NCBI GenBank assembly: GCA_026702635.1
Contig: JAPPBZ010000071.1
Span: forward strand, 1 to 26,641
Origin: Bacteroidota bacterium
GTDB taxonomy: Bacteria; Bacteroidota; Rhodothermia; Rhodothermales; Bin80
Length of the DNA: 26,641 bases
Reading direction: 5' to 3'
The translations under genes were made by a program, and so were the position numbers. Within the stretch, counting starts at the first letter, position 1; every line of letters starts with the position of its first letter. The notes beneath the pieces were generated by a model, which worked only from the letters and a program-made list of their open reading frames with translations, ran no database searches and had not been told where the DNA came from. Shown here piece by piece: positions 8,076-15,904 of this stretch.

Positions 8076-9260
8076 ATGCTGCGATACTTAACCGCCGGCG
8101 AATCGCATGGTGAGGCGCTGGTTGGAATTGTTGAGGGGATGCCGTCAGGAGTGCCACTCACGGCGGATATGATTAATCACCATCTGGCTCGACGCTGGCT
8201 GGGATTTGGTCGTGGAGGGCGGGCGAAGTTTGAACAGGATCAGGTGCATATTTACTCAGGCGTGCGTTTCTCCAAAACAATTGCCAGTCCTATTGCATTG
8301 AGATTGGATAATGCAGCATACACGCGGGATAAGAGTGGATGGCCACAGGTGATGGCCCTTGATGGGGATGGGGAGGGGATTGATCCGGTTACCTTGCCAC
8401 GTCCCGGCCATGCAGATCTGGAAGGGGTGCGCAAGTATGGGTTTGATGATATTCGACCCGTAATTGATCGCGCAAGTGCACGCGAAACAGCCATGCGCGT
8501 GGCATGCTGTACAGTTGCTCGTCAATTGCTCAAAGAATTTGGGATACAGGTGGGGAGCCACGTACTTCGGATCGGGAAGGTTGGTTGGCAAAATGAGGAG
8601 AGCTGGTGCGAACAAAGGAATGAACTTCTAAGCAATGGCGCCGAGGCAGTCAATGATCAGGCAGACCAGAGCCAGGTGCGTATACTTGATGAAGAACTCA
8701 GTAACGCGTGCGTAGATCATATCAAGGAAGCAAAAAGCGCCGGTGATTCACTCGGAGGGGTTTACGAAGTGATTGTGACGGGAGTGCCGCCAGGACTGGG
8801 GTCCTACGTCCATTGGGACCGGCGATTAACTGGGCAACTCGCCCAAGCAATCCTTTCAATCCAGGCTCAGAAAGCAGTGGAGATTGGTGACGGAATTGCG
8901 AACACGTCACGCCTAGGTTCAGAAGTACACGATGAAATTTATCTGAATGATGCACGAGATTATCAGCGTGGATCTAATCGTGCAGGTGGACTAGAAGGTG
9001 GAATGACGAACGGGATGCCCATCATCGTGCGGGGATACATGAAGCCGATTCCCACATTGATCAAACCGTTGGGTACGGTGGATATGGCGAGCGGTGAGCC
9101 CCAGCCTACTCGCTATGAACGAAGTGACGTGACCAGTGTCCCTGCGGCCTCTACCGTAGCGGAAGCGACCGTAGCTTGGGTAATCGCCAATGCATTCTTG
9201 GAAAAATTTGGCGCAGATTCTCTGGATGAGATGCGGAAACGTTTTGCGGATACCACCTAA
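8076..9260 (+). CDS. aroC: Chorismate synthase
   Basis: AroC converts 5-enolpyruvylshikimate-3-phosphate to chorismate with reduced FMN, the last step of the shikimate pathway. Seen: GESHG with His11, GRGGR at 45-49, SGVRFSKTIASPIAL (61-75), RPGHADL with His112, DRASARET (131-138), GVPPGLGSYVHWDR, then NRAGGLEGGMTNG and MKPIPTL in the C-terminal half. The 394-residue length and the RPGHADL...DDIRPVIDRASARET wording match the long chorismate synthase form known from Actinobacteria, Thermus and Firmicutes rather than the roughly 355-residue form common in typical Bacteroidia; that comparison is from memory. The start at ATG8076 gives the conserved MLRYLTAGESHG. It lies 10 bases after the protease gene and 29 before valS. 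Confidence 0.97.
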   Translation: MLRYLTAGESHGEALVGIVEGMPSGVPLTADMINHHLARRWLGFGRGGRAKFEQDQVHIYSGVRFSKTIASPIALRLDNAAYTRDKSGWPQVMALDGDGEGIDPVTLPRPGHADLEGVRKYGFDDIRPVIDRASARETAMRVACCTVARQLLKEFGIQVGSHVLRIGKVGWQNEESWCEQRNELLSNGAEAVNDQADQSQVRILDEELSNACVDHIKEAKSAGDSLGGVYEVIVTGVPPGLGSYVHWDRRLTGQLAQAILSIQAQKAVEIGDGIANTSRLGSEVHDEIYLNDARDYQRGSNRAGGLEGGMTNGMPIIVRGYMKPIPTLIKPLGTVDMASGEPQPTRYERSDVTSVPAASTVAEATVAWVIANAFLEKFGADSLDEMRKRFADTT

Positions 9261-9289
9261 GAGCATCTTTTAACACGATATCTGGTGGA

Positions 9290-11953
9290 ATGAAAGACAA
9301 GAGGGGGCGTACATCGCCTTATGATCCCAAAACAACAGAGGCCCGCTGGTATGAGTACTGGGAGTCCAAAGGATTTTTTCGGGCTGATCGCTTGAGTGGG
9401 CACCCACCCCACACGATCATGATGCCACCTCCCAATGTGACGGGAGCCCTGCACATGGGACATGCGCTTCAGGATACGGTCCAGGACGCATTGACTCGGA
9501 TGCGTCGTATGCAGGGCAGAGAGGCATTGTGGATGCCGGGCAAGGATCACGCCGGGATCGCCACGCAAAATGTTGTAGAGCGTGCCCTGAAGGAAGAGGA
9601 AAAGAAAAGTCGTTTTGATCTGGGGCGGGAAGCCTTTATCGAAAAGGTCTGGGAATGGGTGGATGAATATGGAGACCGGATTCTTCAGCAAAAACGCCGT
9701 TTAGGGGACTCATGCGACTGGGGGCGCGAACGGTTCACAATGGATCCTGGATACGTGAAGGCAGTGCAGACCGTCTTCGTGAAATTGTACGAAGCGGGGC
9801 TCATTTATCGAGGACATTATCTGGTAAACTGGTGTCCAAAAGATCGGACAGCACTTTCCGACGAAGAGGTAGACAATGTTGAGCACGATGGGTTTCTCTG
9901 GCATATCCGTTATCCACTGGCAGATGGATCTGGACATATTACTGTGGCGACCACCCGCCCGGAAACGATGCTGGGTGATGTAGCGGTTGCCGTGAATCCT
10001 AAGGATGAACGTTATACAGATCTGGTCAATAAGCAAGTAGAACTGCCCCTGACCGGACGAAACATCCCCGTGATTGCCGATCATTATGTCCAACAGGAGT
10101 TTGGAACGGGGGTACTGAAAATTACCCCAGGTCATGACAAGAATGATTTTGAGGTGGGGAAACGACATAAATTGGAGATCTTCAGTGTGATTGCCGAGGA
10201 TGGAACGCTTACTGAGGAGTGTGGCCCATATGCCGGTATTGATCGCTTTGAGGCGCGTGAGCGCATCGTAAAGGATCTGGGAGCAGGGGGATTGCTTGAA
10301 AAAATTGAACCCTATAAAAGTACCGTCCCCGTCTCACAACGCTCCAAGGCAATCGTAGAACCGCTTTTGTCTCGTCAATGGTTTGTGAAGATGAAGCCAT
10401 TGGCAGAACCTGCAATCACTGCGGTGAGGGATGGGACGATCAAGTTCTATCCACGGCGGTGGGAGAACGAGTATTTTCGCTGGCTGGAAGGAATTCGGGA
10501 TTGGTGTATCAGCCGCCAATTATGGTGGGGGCACCGAATTCCGGTTTGGTACTACACGGACTCCAGAGGCGAGATTGATGAAGCCCGAGGGTTCGTGGTC
10601 TCGATCAAGCAACCGAAGTCAGGCATGGTCCAGGAGGAAGATGTGCTGGACACTTGGTTTTCATCTTGGCTCTTTCCGTTTGCTACGCTTGGCTGGCCGG
10701 AGGAAGACCCGGAAACCCAGGCGGATCTGGGGTACTTTCACCCGACAGATGTACTAGTATCGGGGTACGATATCCTGTTTTTCTGGATTGCCCGCATGAT
10801 TATGGCCTCGCTCTATTTTACCGGGCAGGTGCCTTATCGGGATATATTTATCACCGGTATGATCAAGGATAAACTTGGTCGCTGGATGTCCAAGAGTCTA
10901 GGGAATGGGATTGATCCGTTGGAATTGATTGAAGAGTATGGTGCGGATGCTGTTCGGTTTTATCTCACGATCCTGTGTGCACAGGGTCAGGATATCCGGC
11001 TGGATCCCGCAGGCTTTCAGATGGGGCGGAATTTTTCCAACAAGATCTGGAATGCATTTAATGTATTTGGGCGGTTTATTGAACCCGGGAAAGAATATCG
11101 GCGCACCAGATCAATCGAAGAGCTTGAATTAGTCGAGCGTTGGATGCTTACGCGGCTTGCCGAGTGCATCGAATCTGTAGAAGGAGCCCTGGTCCGTTAC
11201 CGGTTGAATGAAGCGGCAAACCTCCTGTACACGACGTTTCGAAGTGATTATTGTGACTGGTATCTGGAATTGGTCAAACCCCAATCTGGTTCAACCATGT
11301 CCGAGGAGAGTATTGCACTTGCTATAGAGATCTACGAGCAATTGATTCAACTCCTGCATCCATTTATGCCATTTATCACGGAAGAGCTCTGGCATCGTCT
11401 TCGTCCTCGTGCTGAGGGCGAGGCGTGTATGGTTTCCAGATGGCCAGTTGCCAGTGATGAACGTGATACCGTTGGAGCGGAGCAGTTTACATTTCTGCAA
11501 GAGGCGGTCACGTCAATCCGGCATCTTCGCAGCCGCTATGGGGTTGCTCCCGGGAAAGAGATAGAAGTGACCCTGAGTGTATCAGAGGAGCAGTTGGGAT
11601 TGACTGAAGTGATGATTGCCCATACAGAGTATTTCACCAAGCTTGCCCGCGTAGAACGTTTGCATGTGGGAGTAGATCTTCCCAAACCACCTCAGAGTAC
11701 CTCTACGGTAGTGGGCTCTGCGGTGGTTTACGTCCAGGGTATGGTTGATCCGGCAGAGGAGCGTGAGCGTCTGACCAAAGACTTATCTCAGAAAGAAGAC
11801 TTTCTGTTTCGAGTCCAGAAAAAACTGCAGAACGAAAAATTCATCAGCCGTGCACCTGCCAAAGTAGTTGAGCTTGAGCGCCAAAAAGAAGCAGATGCCA
11901 AGGCAGAAATTAAAAAATTACGTGACAGTCTGGCGGCTTGGTCGGAAACATGA
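9290..11953 (+). CDS. valS: Valyl-tRNA synthetase
   Basis: ValS charges tRNA-Val and edits mischarged threonine. The class I HIGH motif appears as HMGH (55-58) in PPPNVTGALHMGHAL. GKDHAGIATQ follows. The editing (CP1) domain contains VATTRPETMLGD (219-230). RDWCISRQLWWGHRIPVWY marks the return to the catalytic core. The second signature is WMSKS at 532-536, so the first lysine of KMSKS is tryptophan while the catalytically important second lysine (Lys535) is kept. An anticodon-binding helical domain follows. The last 70 or so residues, rich in charged heptads and containing EKFISRAPAKVV, form the coiled-coil tRNA-binding arm typical of bacterial ValRS. The length of 887 is normal. Its stop overlaps the next ATG (ATGA). 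Confidence 0.97.
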   Translation: MKDKRGRTSPYDPKTTEARWYEYWESKGFFRADRLSGHPPHTIMMPPPNVTGALHMGHALQDTVQDALTRMRRMQGREALWMPGKDHAGIATQNVVERALKEEEKKSRFDLGREAFIEKVWEWVDEYGDRILQQKRRLGDSCDWGRERFTMDPGYVKAVQTVFVKLYEAGLIYRGHYLVNWCPKDRTALSDEEVDNVEHDGFLWHIRYPLADGSGHITVATTRPETMLGDVAVAVNPKDERYTDLVNKQVELPLTGRNIPVIADHYVQQEFGTGVLKITPGHDKNDFEVGKRHKLEIFSVIAEDGTLTEECGPYAGIDRFEARERIVKDLGAGGLLEKIEPYKSTVPVSQRSKAIVEPLLSRQWFVKMKPLAEPAITAVRDGTIKFYPRRWENEYFRWLEGIRDWCISRQLWWGHRIPVWYYTDSRGEIDEARGFVVSIKQPKSGMVQEEDVLDTWFSSWLFPFATLGWPEEDPETQADLGYFHPTDVLVSGYDILFFWIARMIMASLYFTGQVPYRDIFITGMIKDKLGRWMSKSLGNGIDPLELIEEYGADAVRFYLTILCAQGQDIRLDPAGFQMGRNFSNKIWNAFNVFGRFIEPGKEYRRTRSIEELELVERWMLTRLAECIESVEGALVRYRLNEAANLLYTTFRSDYCDWYLELVKPQSGSTMSEESIALAIEIYEQLIQLLHPFMPFITEELWHRLRPRAEGEACMVSRWPVASDERDTVGAEQFTFLQEAVTSIRHLRSRYGVAPGKEIEVTLSVSEEQLGLTEVMIAHTEYFTKLARVERLHVGVDLPKPPQSTSTVVGSAVVYVQGMVDPAEERERLTKDLSQKEDFLFRVQKKLQNEKFISRAPAKVVELERQKEADAKAEIKKLRDSLAAWSET

Positions 11954-13695
11954 CCTATATTCTCGGCATCAGCTGCTGGTATCATGATGCAGCTGCCTGT
12001 TTACTAGGGGACGGGGAAATCCTTGCGGCTGCTCAGGAAGAGCGCTTCACACGGATCAAGCATGATGCGTCACTGCCCGTGAATGCGATTAACTGGTGTC
12101 TTAGTTATGCGGGAATCAAAGCGGAAGAACTTAGCGCGGTTGCATACTACGATAAGCCGTTTCAGAAATTCGAAAGGATCCTGGAGACGTATCTGGCGAG
12201 TGTTCCTCGGGGAATTCCGTCCTTTCTGAAGGCCATGCCAGTGTGGCTGAAGCGAAGTCTATGGATCCCGGAAATTCTTCGTAAAGAGATCGGCTTTCGT
12301 GGGAAGCTGCTATTCTGTGAGCACCATGAAAGCCATGCCGCGAGTGCCTTTTTTCCATCCCCATTTGATCGGGCAGCAATCCTGACAACGGATGGAGTAG
12401 GGGAATGGGCAACGACCTCAATCGGAGTTGGTCATCAGTCCCGCCTAGTACTCGAAAAAGAAATTTATTTCCCCCATTCGCTGGGGCTGCTCTACAGCAC
12501 GTTCACGGGGTATTGCGGTTTTCGGGTGAATTCCGGGGAATATAAACTGATGGGGTTGGCACCGTATGGAGAGCCAAAGTATGTACAAACGATTCTGGAC
12601 GAGTTAATTGACCTGAAAGAAGATGGCTCCTACCGACTGAATCTTCGGTATTTTGCTTTTCCATGGGGACTGCGGATGTACTCTCGCGAATTTGAGCGCC
12701 TCTTTGATGGTCCTGCCCGAACTCCTGAATCTTCAATTACTCGCAAAGAAATTGATCTTGCCCGTTCTATCCAGGTTGTGACCGAGCGCGCGGTTCTGCG
12801 AATGGCTCGGCAGGCAGGCAAGGTTTCAGGTGACCGGAAGCTCTGTATGGCGGGTGGAGTTGCTTTGAATTGTGTGGCGAACGGGAAAATTTTGGAATCA
12901 GGTCTCTTTGAAAAAATATGGATCCAGCCTGCTTCCGGGGATGCGGGCGGCGCACTCGGTGCAGCGTTGATGGCATGGCATCAATATATGCGATCTCCCC
13001 GCGAGGTGGGCAGTCGCGATACAATGAAGGGTGCCACATTGGGGTCCTCACACACAACGGACGAGATCCGTACGGTACTGGATCGCGCTTCACTCCTGTA
13101 TGAGGAGCTGGATGACGATGCTTTATGTAGGCGGGTCGCTGAATTATTGGTAGGTCAGAAAGTGATCGGCTGGTTTCAGGGACGAATGGAATATGGTCCG
13201 CGTGCATTGGGAAGCCGCAGTATTTTGGCAGATCCCCGGAACCTGGCGATGCAACAACATGTGAATCAATCCATTAAGTTCAGGGAGAGTTTTCGACCAT
13301 TTGCACCGGCAGTGCTGGCAGAAAAATGCCATGAATGGTTCGATCTCGAAAATGAAAGCCCGTATATGCTTTTGACCGCGCAGGTCAAGGGGGCCCACAT
13401 AGAGGGTAATGGTCTTGACAGGCAGCAGAATATAGAGTCGCCCATTGCAGCGGTGACCCATGTAGATGGTTCTGCCCGTGTTCAAACAGTGCGCAGTCAG
13501 GATCACCCCCTATTCTACCGGTTAATGCAGGAATTTGAAGTCAAGACGGGATGCCCTGTCCTCATCAATACCAGCTTTAATGTTCGAGGAGAACCCATCG
13601 TATGCACTCCTCAAGATGCAGTGAACTGTTTCAATAATACCCGTATGGATATTTTGGCGATTGGCTCTTTTTTGGTGCAGAAGGATCTTCAGTGA
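11950..13695 (+). CDS. O-carbamoyltransferase, NodU/CmcH/TobZ family
   Basis: A 581-residue enzyme of the family that moves carbamoyl from carbamoyl phosphate, through an ATP-derived carbamoyl-adenylate, to a hydroxyl group. N-terminal Kae1-like domain: ILGISCWYHDAAA (His12), QEERFTRIKHD, the metal-binding CEHHESHAASAF (123-134) and TTDGVGE with Asp148, then GGVALN (302-307) and PASGDAGGALGAA. C-terminal carbamoyl domain: GWFQGRMEYGPRALGSRS (407-424), ILADPR, FRPFAPA and INTSFNVRGEPIVCTP. The frame is open from a TTG at 11938, but ATG11950 gives the family-typical MTYILGIS start and an ATGA overlap with the valS stop, so I use it. The acceptor is unknown. I see none of the small membrane partners (SxtJ/DUF5989-like) that often accompany such genes. 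Confidence 0.92.
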   Translation: MTYILGISCWYHDAAACLLGDGEILAAAQEERFTRIKHDASLPVNAINWCLSYAGIKAEELSAVAYYDKPFQKFERILETYLASVPRGIPSFLKAMPVWLKRSLWIPEILRKEIGFRGKLLFCEHHESHAASAFFPSPFDRAAILTTDGVGEWATTSIGVGHQSRLVLEKEIYFPHSLGLLYSTFTGYCGFRVNSGEYKLMGLAPYGEPKYVQTILDELIDLKEDGSYRLNLRYFAFPWGLRMYSREFERLFDGPARTPESSITRKEIDLARSIQVVTERAVLRMARQAGKVSGDRKLCMAGGVALNCVANGKILESGLFEKIWIQPASGDAGGALGAALMAWHQYMRSPREVGSRDTMKGATLGSSHTTDEIRTVLDRASLLYEELDDDALCRRVAELLVGQKVIGWFQGRMEYGPRALGSRSILADPRNLAMQQHVNQSIKFRESFRPFAPAVLAEKCHEWFDLENESPYMLLTAQVKGAHIEGNGLDRQQNIESPIAAVTHVDGSARVQTVRSQDHPLFYRLMQEFEVKTGCPVLINTSFNVRGEPIVCTPQDAVNCFNNTRMDILAIGSFLVQKDLQ

Positions 13696-13728
13696 GGTTG
13701 CAGAGAGTGCGATACGGCTTAGGCATCA

Positions 13729-13794
13729 AGGATCCGTCAATCTCCTGCAGACTCATTCGATCATGCTCATAGCGGCATAGCGGTTACGGATCCT
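13729..13794. repeat. 9-bp inverted repeat at convergent gene ends
   Basis: AGGATCCGT (13729-13737) and ACGGATCCT (13786-13794) are exact reverse complements separated by 48 bases. They span the gap between the carbamoyltransferase stop (13695) and the convergent MoeB-like stop (13784-13786). The loop is long and there is no T-tract, so a terminator role is doubtful; it may be chance. Confidence 0.25.
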
Positions 13795-14890
13795 CATCTT
13801 TCTGCTCCAGCCAGGCTAGGATGCCACCATCCAGGCTCGCTGCTCGAGTATATCCTGCACTCTGCAGCAATTGTACTGCATGCTTGGAGCGAACACCTGC
13901 TTGACAGTGTACGATCACACGGTCATTGAAATCTGCAGTAATTTCTGATAATCGACCAGATAATTCATCCAGCGGAATTTGCAGGTTTGCATCCATAGTC
14001 ATGACGGACGCTTCGTGTATTTCCCGAACGTCAAGGAGGAAGAAGGGGAGGTCGTGTTGCTTGAGCAGTTTCAATTCTCTTGCTTGAATACTTGGTATTG
14101 AGGGGCATAACTCCTCATAATCCATAAGCGCATCGATTGTAGGAGATTCGCCGCAGAGGGGGCAGTCAGATTTCTTTGGGACTGCAAGAGTTTGCCAGTC
14201 TGCAGCTAATGTATTGATCAGGATCATTCGGCCGATCAGTGATTGACCCAGGCCAAGCAGCAATTTCAATACCTCACTGGCTTGCAGAGTGCCGATGATA
14301 CCGGGTAAGACTCCCAGGACACCACTTTCGGCGCAACTCGGGATCAGGCCCGCAGGGGGCGCAGCGGGGTGCAGACAGCGGTAACATGGGCCATCTGTAT
14401 CCCCGAAAACGGTGATCTGTCCTTCAAACTGATACACACTTCCATAAACATTAGGAATGCCAAGAAGTACAGAAGCGTCATTGACAAGGTAGCGTGTTGC
14501 AAAGTTATCTGAACAGTCGGCAACGACATCATAGTTGCCAAGAATTTCCATGGCATTATCTCGTTGCAAGCGCACATCATGCCGGGTGATTTTGACATAA
14601 GGATTCCGGGCTTCTAGGGCGACAAGAGCCGACTCAAGTTTTGCTACTCCAATAAATTCATCGGTATGCAGTATTTGTCGATGGAGATTGCTCGCATCTA
14701 CGATATCAAAGTCAATAATCCCGAGGTGCCCTACGCCTGCAGCGGTGAGGTAGAAGGCAAGGGGGGATCCAAGCCCACCTGCTCCGACAATGGCCACGGA
14801 AGATTCTTTGAGTTTTTGTTGCCCAGAAACTCCTAGCTCATTTAGAGAGATTTGCCGTGAATATCGTAGATGTTCGGCTTGGTTGAGCAT
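13784..14890 (-). CDS. MoeB/ThiF-type adenylyltransferase fused to rhodanese domain (MoeZ-like)
   Basis: A 368-residue E1-like enzyme that adenylates the C-terminal glycine of a sulfur-carrier protein (MoaD or ThiS) and can pass on sulfur from its rhodanese domain, for molybdopterin, thiamine or cysteine synthesis. The ATP-binding loop is VGAGGLGSP (35-43), with Asp60/Asp62 and SNLHRQI following. Zinc ligands are Cys169 and Cys172 (CYRC) and Cys243 and Cys246 (CPLC). Cys186 in IPSCAESG is the E1-type cysteine. The C-terminal rhodanese domain (about 265-365) has FLLDVRE and the active-site loop HCQAGVRS with Cys329. All key residues are intact. The carrier protein, moaD or thiS, is not within this window. 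ATG14890 follows no strong ribosome site; the gene stands alone on its strand. Confidence 0.93.
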   Translation of the reverse strand: MLNQAEHLRYSRQISLNELGVSGQQKLKESSVAIVGAGGLGSPLAFYLTAAGVGHLGIIDFDIVDASNLHRQILHTDEFIGVAKLESALVALEARNPYVKITRHDVRLQRDNAMEILGNYDVVADCSDNFATRYLVNDASVLLGIPNVYGSVYQFEGQITVFGDTDGPCYRCLHPAAPPAGLIPSCAESGVLGVLPGIIGTLQASEVLKLLLGLGQSLIGRMILINTLAADWQTLAVPKKSDCPLCGESPTIDALMDYEELCPSIPSIQARELKLLKQHDLPFFLLDVREIHEASVMTMDANLQIPLDELSGRLSEITADFNDRVIVHCQAGVRSKHAVQLLQSAGYTRAASLDGGILAWLEQKDEDP

Positions 14891-15123
14891 GATCAGTCGG
14901 GGAATCTGATACTGAATTTCACGTTGCCTTCCATCATCGGGGGAAATATTGATTTACGAGAGGGCATATAGGAGAATCATCTGCGGTTCGTTCGATCCCC
15001 ATCAGCTAGATTTTCCGAGAAATTCCCGAAAACAGGATACGAAACATAAGATAGCGATCCCATAAGAGATCAGATGTATTCTAGGATGTATCTGAGATGG
15101 GATGGGCCATTCATACACTCGTC

Positions 15124-15163
15124 ATGCTCTATCGTGCTTGATTAGCTACCATCAAGCGAGCAT
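15124..15163 (+). promoter_or_regulatory. Bulged stem-loop upstream of the YceI-like gene
   Basis: GCTTGAT (15136-15142) pairs with ATCAAGC (15151-15157) around the loop TAGCTACC. The outer arms ATGCTC (15124-15129) and GAGCAT (15158-15163) pair as well, leaving a 6-base bulge on the left side. That gives 13 base pairs in all. There is no T-run after it. It lies upstream of a TATAAT (15225), so it may be a DNA operator rather than an RNA leader. Confidence 0.35.
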
Positions 15164-15224
15164 TGCGGGGCCAATTCATGGACGTGAAACCTCCCGAAAC
15201 AGATGAATCAGGTAAGCGTCAACA

Positions 15225-15230
15225 TATAAT
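15225..15230 (+). promoter_or_regulatory. Possible -10 box for the YceI-like gene
   Basis: A perfect TATAAT lies 58 bases before ATG15289. The hexamer 17 bases upstream is GATGAA, a poor -35 box. The call rests on the -10 alone. Confidence 0.3.
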
Positions 15231-15288
15231 TTGAAACAATTCTGCCCTCATTAGCCTAAAATTGATATCACCAAATCGTTGACAGATC

Positions 15289-15882
15289 ATGCCTTCTTTG
15301 AATTTGAGACTTTTAGCCTATGTACTTGTGCTTGCTCTAGTACTGGTTGCACCGGTATATGCACAGACAACGGAATACACGATAGCTTCCGAGAGCAATT
15401 TATACGTGGATGGAACGTCAAATTCGACACCAGAATGGCGTGTTTATGCAACGCAGATTGATGGTACCTTAAGTATGGATGAAGAGGGCAGTGTGGTGTC
15501 CGTGCAGCTGGTTGTGCCGTCAAAGATGATGAAAAGCAGAAAAAGCCCGATTATGGATCGGGGTATGTATGGGGCGCTCAAAGCTAACGAGCATCCAGAG
15601 ATTGTATATGAGCTTGCATCCGTGTCAGATTTTGCTGCGTCAGATGACGGTACATTCACGCTCAACGCGGCAGGAAATCTGACCATTGCGGCAACAACCC
15701 AAGAGATCCTGATTCCCGTGGAAGGAGTCAGTCAGGAAGACGGGAGCGTCCATTTCACGGGAACGCACACGATGCTGATGACCGATTACGGTCTCAAGCC
15801 ACCGTCTATGATGTTTGGCCAGTTCAGGACCGGCGATGAGCTCGTGATCACCTTTGAACTCATCGCCGTTCCTGGAGAATAG
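15289..15882 (+). CDS. Secreted YceI-like domain protein
   Basis: A 197-residue exported protein. The N-terminal signal peptide (hydrophobic about 8-22) probably ends after VYA at residue 25. The mature part shows YceI-family wording: YTIASESNLYVDGTSN, the block MDRGMYGALKANEHPEIVY (compare the usual MYKALKADKYPTI), a GNLTIAATTQEILIPVEG strand, and near the end MTDYGLKPPSMMFGQFRTGD. YceI proteins are lipocalin-like beta-barrels that bind isoprenoid-type lipids; the Bacteroidota versions are of undefined function. The gene is monocistronic, with a 398-base divergent region upstream and only 4 bases before the convergent stop of the next gene. Whether it carries a quinone or another lipid cannot be told. 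Confidence 0.85.
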   Translation: MPSLNLRLLAYVLVLALVLVAPVYAQTTEYTIASESNLYVDGTSNSTPEWRVYATQIDGTLSMDEEGSVVSVQLVVPSKMMKSRKSPIMDRGMYGALKANEHPEIVYELASVSDFAASDDGTFTLNAAGNLTIAATTQEILIPVEGVSQEDGSVHFTGTHTMLMTDYGLKPPSMMFGQFRTGDELVITFELIAVPGE

Positions 15883-15904
15883 CCTCCTACTCTCTGATGG
15901 GAGG
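15883..15904. terminator. Weak stem-loop at convergent ends of YceI-like and VPS10-like genes
   Basis: CCTCC (15883-15887) pairs with GGAGG (15900-15904) across a 12-base loop, exactly at the 4-base gap between the two stop codons. There is no T-run on either strand, so a terminator role is only suggested by position. Confidence 0.25.

Larger units (their letters stand above)
14891..15288. other. Non-coding divergent gap with a structured element
   Basis: This 398-base gap lies between the divergent MoeB-like and YceI-like genes. I find no convincing gene in it; an 18-codon frame beginning ATGGACGTGAAACC at 15178 is unsupported. It contains a stem-loop (15124-15163) and a TATAAT at 15225-15230, listed separately. 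The MoeB-side half shows no recognisable promoter box. Confidence 0.5.
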
